A DNA stretch of 64,000 nt, taken from NCBI RefSeq assembly GCF_022965805.1, contig NC_133115.1, positions 29,379,321 to 29,443,320 on the forward strand, written 5' to 3'. Under the pieces are notes generated by a model. It was not told the origin of the DNA. It searched no databases and saw nothing but the letters and a program-made list of their open reading frames with translations. Source of the DNA: Primulina eburnea. Its lineage: Eukaryota; Streptophyta; Magnoliopsida; Lamiales; Gesneriaceae. Of the stretch, positions 51,611-61,958 are shown piece after piece. The position numbers were made by a program, and so were the translations under genes. Every line of letters starts with the position of its first letter. Position 1 is the stretch's first letter.

Positions 51611-52597
51611 CAAAAAAACAGCAAAAACGAGATTTCTAGATCCAAAAACGTTCAAAATGCGATCTAAATAATTCCTGCTCAAACTTTACACATCACACAT
51701 GTATTTTTATGCATAAAAACATCACAACACATATTATGACTAGATCGACGTAGGAAAAATAGATTATACGTACCTTTTGATAATTAAAATTTACCGAACC
51801 GGTGATACCAAAGCGGAAACGGAGCGAAGGTTGATCTGGGACGATCGCGCAGCGATTTTCTTGCAATAAAACTCACGAAAATTTGATGGAGAAATAAGAG
51901 GAGATGGACGGCTGTTCTTGCTTCAAGGAACCCTATACTTTTCTTAAAAAACATGAAATGAAGTGTATTTGTGTGTGTTATGTGAATGGCGTGAATGTGT
52001 GTGTGTGTGTGTTTGTGGGTGTGTGCGTGAGTTATAGAGTAAATTAGGGAATGATTTTGCTTAATTACACCACTAACAATGCTAATTAAAATGAAATGCT
52101 AATTAAGTTGCTACTTAAAATACTAACTAATTTATTAAATTAATTATACATACCAATCCCTATAAATCTCGAATAAAATTCCTTAGCTAAAAAAATGAAA
52201 TGCACAAGTGCTATATTTTAAAAGTTAAAAAATCATAAAATCACCTAATAATTAAATTAGACTTTAAAATGCTTAAAACTAATAAATCATTTAAAAATGC
52301 CCCTTTCCAATTTAAAATAAAATACCGCATTTTAAAATTACCAAAAAATCGTCGCCGATCTTTCCTCGATCTCGCCTCGAATAATCTTCTGAAACATGAA
52401 ACTCAAGAAAATATTTTAACGTGCATCACATAAACATAAATAATTTAAAATAATGAATTTCACAAATTATGCATAAAAAAAAGATCATTTTAAAATTAAA
52501 AAATGATTTAACAATTAAATAAGTGCATGAGTTTTACGTGTACTGAATTTTGGGCTCTACAGTTCCTCCCCCACTTATATAAATTTCGTTCTCGAAA

Positions 52598-55392
52598 TTA
52601 AATCTTACTAAACAACTCCGGATAGCGACTTCTCATATATGCTTCAGACTCCCAAGTGGCTTCCTCTACTGATTGATTCAACCACCGGACTTTGACCAGC
52701 TTAGTCTCCTTGTTCCGGAGTCTCCATTCCTGTCGGTCTAGGATTTGGACGGGTATTTCTTTGTAAGACAGGTTTGGAGCCAACTGTAATGGTTCATAGC
52801 TCAACACGTGCGAAGGATTGGCTAGGTACTTCTTCAGCATCGAAACGTGGAACACATTGTGTACTCCGGCCAGATTCGGCAGTAGAGCAACACGATAGGC
52901 TAGTGTCCCAACTCTGTCCAGAATATCAAACGGTCCAATAAACCTCGGACTCAGCTTGTCTCTTTTCCCAAACCTCATAACACCCTTAATAGGTGCTATC
53001 TTCACAAAACGTGATCACCTACGGCAAACTCGAGATCTCTCATTCTCTTGTCAGCATAACTCTTTTGACGACTCTGGGCTGTCTTCATTCTGTCTCGAAT
53101 CTTGACCACCACATTTGTAGTCTGCTGAACTATCTCTGGACCAAGTTCTATTCTCTCACCGACTTCATCCAAATGATGCGACCTGCACTTCCTCCCATAC
53201 AATGCCTCATAGGGAGCCATACCTATAGATGCTTGGAAACTGTTGTTGTAGGTAAACTCCACTAGAGGTAGTTTGGATTCCCAAGTCCCATGGAAATCGA
53301 TCATACAGGCTTGATATAAATCCTCCAAAATCTGAATCACTCGCTCAGACTGGCCATCTGTCTGCGGATGAAAAGCTGTATTGAATAGCAATTTCGTCCC
53401 CATGGCTGCATGTAAGCTCTTCCAGAAGAACGATGTAAACCTCGGGTCCCTGTCGGACACAATAAAAACTGGGATCCCGTGCAATCGAACTATCTCCCTG
53501 ATATAGAGCTCCGCATACTGCGTCATGGAGAAAGTCGTCTTCACTGGCAAGAAATGCGCTGACTTAGTGAGTCGATCCACTATAACTCAAATGGCATTGG
53601 ATCCTCTGACTGATCTCGGCAACCCAATGACGAAGTCCACAGTGATATTCTCCTATTTCCACTCTGGGATAGGGAGTGGCTTAAGCATTCATGCTGGTCT
53701 CTGATGCTCTGCCTTCACCTGCTGACAAGTGAGGCATTCTGATACGTATCGGCGGATGTCTCTCTTCATACATGGCCATCAATACAGGATCTACACATTT
53801 TGGTACCTCCTGGGTGGATGGAATACGGAGATGCATGTGCCTCTGACAGAATATCCTCTCTGATGGAATCAACATTAGGCGCCCACATTCTACCTCTGTA
53901 TCTCACAATACCATCAGACACTGTGTAGAGTACACTGCCCTTGGCCTCATCCTTCAGTCTCCATTTCTGTAATTGTTCATCTGAAGACTGATCTGCACGG
54001 ATTCGTTTTAGCAAAGAAGACTGGACTGTCAGATTAGACAGCTTAGGAGCTCTGCCCTTTAGATAAACCTCTAACCCAAACCTCTGAATCTCTGACTGAA
54101 GAGATCTCTGCACTGATAACTGCGCTATGACTGCAACTTTTCTGCTCAAGGCATCTGCCACAACATTAGCTTTCCCCGGATGGTAGCTAATCTCACAATC
54201 GTAGTCTCTCACTAACTCTAACCACCGTCTCTGTCTCATATTTAATTCTTTCTGCGTGAAGAAATACTTGAGACTCTTGTGATCATTGAATATCTGACAT
54301 TTCTCGCCGTACAAGTAGTGTCTCCAAATCTTCAATGCAAAGACAACAGCGGCTAATTCTTGATCATGCGTCGGATAATTCTTCTCATGCACCTTCAACT
54401 GTCTGGAGGCATAAGCTATGACCCGACCATGCTGCATCAATACGGTGCCTAACCCGAGCTTAGATGCATCGGTATATAACACAAAGTTGCCTTGCCCTGA
54501 CTGCATGGCTAATACTGGCGCTGATATAAGAGCTTGTTTCAAAGTATCAAAGCTCTTCTGACACTCTTCACTCCACACGAATTTAGAATTTTTCTTAGTC
54601 AGTGAAGTGAGCGGCACTGCTATTGAAGAAAATCCCTGAATGAACTTCCTGTAGTAGCCGGCTAAGCCAAGAAAACTGCGGATCTCTGATGCATTCTTCC
54701 GCTCAACTCATTCCTTAACTGCTGCTACTTTAGCTGGGTCCACCTCGATACCACTGCTAGATATTATGTGACCCAAAAACGCTACTTTCTCCAACCAGAA
54801 TTCACACTTACTGAACTTCGCAAATAACTTGCGACTATGCAAGATCTGTAAAACTGTCCTCAAGTGCTGGATGTGCTCCTCATGGATCTTCGAGTAAATA
54901 AGGATATCGTCAATGAATACTATGACAAATTGATCAAGGTAAGGCTGAAATACTCGATTCATGAGATCCATGAATATAACTGGAGCATTTGTCAATCCAA
55001 ACGGCATCACTAAGAACTCGTAATGCCCATACTTGGTCCTGAAGGCCGTCTTATGCACATCTACATCCTTCACCTTCAGCTGATGATACCCCGATCGAAG
55101 ATCTATCTTAGAGAACAATGTAGCTCCCTGCAACTGATCAAACAAGTCTTCGATTCTTGGAAGTGGGTATTTATTCTTGATCGTTACCTTGTTCAACTCT
55201 CGATAATCGATATACAGCCCCATGCTCCCATCCTTCTTCTTTAAAAAGAGCACTGGCACGCCCCATGGTGAGAAACTAGGGCGGATGAATTCCTTGACAA
55301 GAAGCTCCTGAATCTGCTGCTTGAGTTCTAATATCTCAGCTGGAGCTAAAAGGTACGGTGCCTTAGAGATTGGCACAGTGCCTGGTGCTACT
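52598..55392 (-). pseudogene. chromodomain Ty3/gypsy pol, 5'-truncated and broken (Tekay/Del-like)
   Basis: Minus-strand order: reverse transcriptase from [10 protein letters not shown] (about 55385), with [13 protein letters not shown] and the catalytic FIDDILIYS; RNase H with [18 protein letters not shown] and [12 protein letters not shown]; integrase with zinc-region ECLTCQQVKAEHQRP, core Asp in FVIGLPRS context, FIVSDRDPRF and FHPQTDGQSERV; a GPF/Y-like IGPFDILDRVG; and a C-terminal chromodomain (KLVKVRWLNQSVEEATWE). It is interrupted by stops at 54708-54710, 53653-53655 and 53587-53589, frameshifts near 53810 and near 53005, and it lacks gag and protease because the sequence breaks off at about 55392. 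The chromodomain places it among chromoviruses. Inactive. Confidence 0.9.
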
Positions 55393-56274
55393 ACTTAAAT
55401 TATAATTCACCCAAGTGTAGGTTGTCTGCAAGTAATATATTTCGTAAGTACGAGATCGATCCACAGAGAGGTTGTTTTAAGTTTAAATTTATTAATTTAT
55501 AAATTACCAAATGCAAGAATGAAATTTACAAATTATAAATTTGTCAAGGCTCAAAGATTTATTCTTGGTTTATGTAATATTGTTTAACAAAAAGTAAAAC
55601 AAAGGAAACCACCATAAATAATGGTTCCAAGAAAATTAAATATTTAAACATACACATAATATAATATAGTTCCCACTATAGAAAATACCGAATTAATCAA
55701 TATTTTATATATAGTACCTATGATTATATATATAAGTATATAAATATATAATTGCATAAAGTAAATGTTAAATTAAATTATTATATTTTATTTAGAACAA
55801 CCGACAGAGCCACGCTATTGCCTAAATGAAATATATTGATTTAATAAGTTAGTTGCGGTAAATTAAAAGTTAGTTGCAGTAAAGTAAAAGTTAGATACGA
55901 AAAAATAAAAGTTAGTTGCGGGAAAGTAAAAGTTAGTTGCGGGAAAGTAAAAGTTAGATGCAAAAATAAAAGTTAGTTGCGATAAAGTAAATGTTAGATT
56001 GTTAGATGTTAGTATGAAATCATAATATTTCATTTAGAACAATCGACAGAGCCACGCTATCGTCTAAATGAAATATATGATATAATTATATATTTATACA
56101 TATACTATATTGAAAGCATGAATAATTTGTGATGGGCCTGTTTTTGCTCGGTTGCCAGTCACCAAAAATACACGCGTTTCATTCTTGGCTCTCCCAAATA
56201 CACGTGGTCTACGCTAGGTTCTTCATTAAGCAAAGAAAATGTGCTGTCAAGGAAATAGTGCCTGTTTGAGCAGT
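55393..56274. other. unidentified AT-rich segment with minisatellite
   Basis: Begins at the truncation point of the gypsy pol. AATTCACCCAAGTGTAGG to GAGATCGATCCACAGAGAGG (55405-55475) looks like part of an LTR-type repeat, but I cannot name it. About seven units of a 21-bp repeat TTAGTTGCGGGAAAGTAAAAG lie at about 55849-56000. They are enclosed by two direct copies of a segment of about 55 bp with GACAGAGCCACGCTAT (about 55783-55840 and 56023-56082). Confidence 0.45.
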
Positions 56275-56818
56275 GTGGTCTTCGGTACTTTGGTTTCCTT
56301 CCTTTTTTCGCATCTGATTGTAAACCTTTCTTCCCAAACTCCTTTTGTTCTCCGTCTCCTACGCTGTTAATCTTCTTCTCAGTAAGCATCTACCTTGTAC
56401 CGTCTTGTGTGTGACTCAATTCCCTCCGTTATTCTCCTTCGCATCGGCAAGCGATATTTGGGTATGTGTTTGCCCTAGATTTGCTTGAATCTGTTTTTCC
56501 GATTGTGCTTTACCCCCCACCCGACGCGTTGTTCCTTCTGAATTTTTTAATCTTAGCGTTGTGATGTGGTGTTCGGTGCTTTGGTTTCCTTCCTTCTTTT
56601 TCCCATCCGGTTGCAAACCTTTTTCCCAAAACTTCTTTTGCTCCCCGCCTTGTACGCTGTTAATCTTTTTCCCAGTCAGCACATACCTTGCGCCCACCTT
56701 TTTTTACCGTCTTGTGCGCGGCTCAGTACCCTCTGTTACTCTCCTTCGCCTTGGAAGGCGATATTTGGGTCTGTGCTTGCCTTGGATTTGATTGAATCTG
56801 GTTTTTCGATTGTGCTTT
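56275..56818 (+). repeat. direct repeats of about 290 bp upstream of the Helitron ORF
   Basis: Unit 1 at 56275-56565 and unit 2 from 56566, interrupted at 56818 by the solo LTR and resuming at 59806. Shared landmarks are TTTGGTTTCCTTCCTT, TACGCTGTTAATCTT, GGCGATATTTGGG and CCCGACGCGTTGT. Further partial copies occur at about 60450-60570 and 60655-60710. The sequence is leader-like and pyrimidine-rich, and non-coding. Confidence 0.7.
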
Positions 56819-59800
56819 TGTAAAGGCCCGAAAATCCTTACTTGAAAATTTTGGGAAAATTAAAAATTTTTCTTTTTAAAGAACTTAAATTGCCTCATTC
56901 ATAAAATCAACTTATAAATCAAGTTCAATGTTTAAAAATATAGCAGCGGAAGAAAATAAAGTTTGCCAAAAATAACAATTTAAGAATATCCAACAACTGA
57001 TAAAAATTTGTTTGCGGAATAAAATAATGAATGCTGAACTGAGGTCCTCGGGTGCCACTACTGCCGACCCAAGCTGGCTCACCGGTCCCCGCCCTCGGCC
57101 CTGACCTCATCGGTACCTACAACAATCAAGTCTAGTGAGCCTAAAGACTCATCATGCATATATCGTAGGTAACGAGTAAAATATAATTTGATTGGATAAA
57201 ATATCATGTCATGAGGCATACTGAAAATAACTTGTACTGAGCAATTATATTACGTGCATAACTGAACTGAAAATCACAGTAAAAATATTTGCTCCTTGGA
57301 GCCCTATACTGAAATAACTGGTAAAATTTTCTGTTGAGATTATGGTCTACGCCTGTGGCCCCTGGACTAAGCTGAACTGGTCGGTAACTGGCTACTGGGG
57401 AGTATAAAACTGAACTGAGCTGGCCGGTCACTGGCGACCGGGTGGTACCAAACTGAACTGATCGGTCACTGGCGACCGTATAAAATAATGCTCCCTTCAT
57501 AGTGAATTGACCACAAGCAATATCGCATAAATCTCAAAATAAGTATTTTCTATTTTCATGCACGTAATAAATTAAATGACTGAATTAAATATCTTGTATC
57601 ATTTTACCAACTCGATTGGATTGGATCGTCCCCCAGGCTCGCTGCAACCTAACTGCCATGAAAAATATGCAATGGATTAAACTTGACCAACTATGCAATT
57701 TACGTTCAAAAGATGCGACTATGACGCCTAATGACTTCGTATTTATCATGACTCCGAACCAACCTGAACCGACATATAGTCATGAAAACACGCTTAAAAT
57801 ACTGAAATAATGCTCCTAAAATGATGAGGGTCGAAATCTAGGTGAAATGGAGGCCAAAACATGAAAGCTCTTTCGAGAGTCAATTTGGCACATCGCACCG
57901 TAAATTCTCGTACGACCTCAAAAATGATCTGAATCACAAACGGCCAAAAACGTGGCCTTCCTAACTCAAAGGGGCAATGTGCAGTCCAAGGCCATAGGCT
58001 AAAAGCCAACCGAGAACTCGAACGAGCCACCGAACCGACACAGAAACTTGCTGTAATTTCCAGCAATTGTACCATCGCGTAACTTGTGTTGTTTTCGAGA
58101 CTACCGGCCATTGGGGCGTGAACCACCGACCAGAGACTCTCACCAACATCCCAAGGAATGATTCGAACCATGGCTAAGGGCCCTAGGCCAGCCACAATCC
58201 GCATCACACCATAACTCAACCGAAACTCCAACCAAGAACCAACGTGCATGCGTGTGTAGTGTTTTGCTTTGATCGATGTCTTGCGTCGTTCCAGTGGCCA
58301 TTTGGTTGACCATGGCACGCTCTAGACATCTAGGAGCATGGTATGAACCGTGGCTAAGGGCTATAGGACAACCAAGATCCATACCAAGCAACCAAAACCG
58401 AAATACATATGCTGAAATGGGAAGGGGCCGAAGGGACATGGGGCTGTTCTTGCATTTTGATTAAAAACCGATGCACCATGGACCAAGCCACCAAAAGGGC
58501 GACTTAGTCACATCTTAGACATGCTAGGGGAGTGATCTAACCATGGCTATAGGCCCTTGGGGCAGCCAAGATCAGATCCTTCCTCCTTGCCATCAAAACT
58601 GAAATTTCGAAACTCAAATGGACCAAATGAGAAGTTGCTGTCCATTTCTGAATTCCAGCAACCAGGGGCTTGAACGAACGGACCAATCTGATCCTAATGC
58701 ATCCTATTACGTGTATAGATGTCGCCTTGGGAGCCTGGAGTCGAACCAATCACCTGAAACTCACAAACCAAGAAAAACGTTAAGCTTGCCAAGGAATATC
58801 AAAAATTCTGCATGTGTTGTTTCAAAATGTTTTGACATGGATCTCGATTTTTGCTTGAATAAACATGATCATATACTGAAAAATAAATGATAATATGACT
58901 TGATTGAGGTTTGAAAGAATCTAGACATGCCTGGTTTCATTTCGAAAGAAAACGAACGAAACGACGACGACGCGGCGCGGAGGAGTGGAACGCTTCTTTC
59001 CTTTCCTTCTACTCGATTTTTCTCTCCTCTTTTAAGCTATGAACCTCACGGTTTTTCTACTGAATTTCACTCTGAATTTCGAGATTATGGAGGGGAGAAT
59101 GATGGTTGGAGAGGTGAGGGGGAAGATCCACTAATAAAGGGATTAAAATGCAAGACCAAGTCTCCCTCATTTTGAAATTTGAATTGTGGTTTGCTATCAA
59201 ATCTTTTTGGGGGAATGAGGTGGCCGATTTCTTCAAGGCTAGGAATGGGTTAGGATAAGCTCTAATAATTAATTAAATGGTGCTCCCAAAAACCATAGAA
59301 TTATCCTACTAATTACATGCAAAGAAAGGGTCAAAAGGGTGATGAGTTGGCAAGGCATTACACAATCCACAAGGGGGCCGAAATTCTCACAAATAAATGG
59401 AGGGGAATTCTTTTCTAACTAGTAAATTTATAACCCTTAAAAGCCTCACTAATCCTTTAATTAATTTAGTGGATTAATCCTTCAAGCATGGAACTTAAGT
59501 GACTTATTTTCTACTCACCTCAAGTAACTTAAATAATTCCCTAAATATCCTTTTTAACTTAAATTCACTTACTTGCTAGCTAAATTAAATTCTGGAAATA
59601 TTTTCTGAATCTTAAATTTTATTTCTAAACTCCACTCCAGTCCGGCCTCACTGAATTAACTGAACTGATAAAAATCAAACTGCTGCATGAAATAATCAAC
59701 TTGAGGAAAATCATTTAAATACTCATGCAATAAAAATCGTTTTAATTTAAATACTAGAATTATGCATGACTTATACGCATTCCAATTTACGGGTTCTACA
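56819..59800 (-). mobile_element. solo LTR of a gypsy element
   Basis: 2,982 bp from TGTAAAGGCCCG to ACGGGTTCTACA, with a perfect 5-bp target duplication GCTTT (56814-56818 and 59801-59805). Its minus-strand start TGTAGAACCCGTAAATTGG resembles that of the LTR at 52561, so orientation is probably minus. There is no internal domain. Inside lie a short minisatellite (57370-57490, CGGTCACTGGCGACCG units) and three imperfect repeats of about 185 bp (58150-58600, ACCATGGCTAAGGGC type). The long frames across it are repeat artefacts. Confidence 0.85.
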
Positions 59801-61958
59801 GCTTTCCCCCTACCCGACGCGTTGTCTTTTCTCAATTTTTTTTATCTCAGCGTCGAGTAAATTCAAACTGCCGTGTTTATATGCCTTCTTATGTGCTACT
59901 AACGAATTTTATTTTTAGGGCCTTGAAGCAGCGACTGCCATTTTGTTTTTCTCCTGCTTTTGTTCGTTGTTTTGCCTTTCTTCTCTCCACCGCTTGGCTT
60001 TTCTCGAAGCTTGACGTAAGTTTCTTCTGATATGGTACTTATCTTCCTGCTTCAAACAAAAAACTAATCTTGCTTCAGTTTTACCAATTATGAGCTTGTC
60101 AAATATTTAAATATGTATACTTTATGAAAAAAGGAATGATTTTCCCAGTAGTAAGTGGTTAGTTTCAAATTGTATCCTCCAGTTTATTCATATCGAATTT
60201 GGTGGGGTGTGTTAATGCTGGGAATATTTTGAATTATTTACCGAAAGATTATTTGTTCTAGGTGCGTTGTTTTTTAAATTAAGATTAAGGCTCAGCTAGC
60301 GCTTCTCTGTTTATGTGTTTTTTTTTTGAGCATTTATTTAATTGTTTTTCAATCCAAGTATTGTGGGTGTTGCTCTTAGGTATACGAACTGGACACCAAG
60401 CTGTTTGCAAGGAACCAACATTTTCAGGAATGCATTGAAAGGCTTTGATAGATTTCTGTGCTTGCCTTGGATTTGCTTGAATCTGGTATTGCACCTGTGT
60501 TTTCCCCCCTACCCAACATGTTGGCTCTTCTGAATTTTTATATCTTAGCGTTGCATAAATTCGAGCTTTCGTGCTTGCGTGCCTTCTTCTGTTCTGCTCA
60601 CGGGTTTTGATGCCTAGGGTTTTAAAACATTGCTATTCATTTCGATTATTCAATCCTCTTGGTTCTCCTTCGATTTGGAAAGCGATATTTAGGTGTGCTT
60701 TTTTTGACTTTTTTTGAATATGTTTTTTTACTTGTGTCTTCTTATGCTTAGTGATTTTTCTGGGTTTCTTGCTTATTTTTAACCACTTTGCTTAGTCGGG
60801 CACTATTTTGGATTTTATATAAGGGGTTTAGAGTTTTTATTTTGCTTTTAAAAGTTTTTTAAGCGAATTGTTTTTTCCCTGCAAAATTTGCTTCTGTTAT
60901 GTTTGAGGAAATAAACCATTTAGGCTATTTTATTGTTCTTTTATTTTCCGACAAGAAAATGTATAAATTTTCCTTTTTTTGGGAGTAAAAAAACTGTGTT
61001 GTCAGGGAAAAATGGCTTACCGGTCAAATAAAGAATAAGTGTTGAACTTTGGTGAGCCTTTAGAAGTATAGTTTCTTCGAATATTCAGCGTTTTCAAATT
61101 TTTGTTAGTTTACTTAGATGTTGGCCTCTGGTTTCTTTTGGTGGTTAGTATTATTCCCGCGTTTCTACTAATTTCAGTGGTGGTACCTTGGTTATGCAAA
61201 AAAAATTCGTTTTGGAAATAGGTATTATTTTCACGTCCTTGCTAATTTTGGTGGTGATAGCTTGGTTCTACAAAAAACGGCTCCGATACAGCCTCTCTTT
61301 AAGCAATGCCCCTGTCACAAGCACTGTTAGACAACTAAGGATTTTATATTTAATTTGAAATTTACATGACTTGTATGTCTAATGTGTGAATGAACGGCTA
61401 AGTAGCTCGGCATGGCGCAGCGTCCGCAACATTTATTGCCAAAAAAAGAAATGCTGCTATAATAAATCGGCAACCTATATATTCAAGTTCTCTTTACTAT
61501 ATATAGCTTATGGTTATAAATTCTTTTGTATGCTTGTCAACTATTTTCTTGCTATTCTGTTGTGTTTAAACACTTTTCCCTTCTGTTCACGTGCAGATTC
61601 ACTTTAAATATCTTATATTGTACTAGTTGTGTCATCATTCAGAAGCTTCAACAACTAAAACCTATGGATATTTCCTCTACTCACACTACGTACAGGTTTG
61701 ATAATTTATTACGAAGCTATTAGTTCATATTTCAGCACTCGTGGCCTTTTGCTGTATATATTAGTTTTTCTTTTTATGTTTATTAGTATCCACAGCTGTT
61801 GATTATTAGCTTTTGTGCTGCCAAATCATATGCTATATTACACTTTATTTTTTTATTTTCTTTTGTTACAGCTAGCTAGATTTCACAGTTTCTTATATCG
61901 GTATACTAATAGTCGTAAGGTTAGATATTTTTACTTTGCTTGATGCTATAAATTAGCC
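59801..61958 (+). other. 5' region of the Helitron ORF
   Basis: Non-coding, T-rich leader-like DNA continuing the repeated unit of 56275-56818. A further imperfect pair of units lies at about 61140-61280 (GGTGGTACCTTGGTTATG and GGTGGTGATAGCTTGGTTCT). No Helitron 5' terminus could be identified. Confidence 0.4.

Larger units (their letters stand above)
50265..52561 (-). repeat. 3' LTR of the chromodomain gypsy element (partial)
   Basis: On the minus strand it begins TGTAGAGCCCAAAATTC right after the purine tract 52562-52577 that follows the pol stop codon. It resembles the solo LTR at 56819-59800 at its start and around CAAGTCTAGTGAG (50308 against 57127). The far end is missing: it stops against the neighbouring LTR at 50264. 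A TRIM is inserted at 50564-50913. Confidence 0.6.

Noticed and set aside
57794..58439. Overlapping 174- and 99-codon minus-strand frames
   Set aside because: They lie inside the solo LTR over its imperfect 185-bp repeats. Open by composition, with no family similarity.
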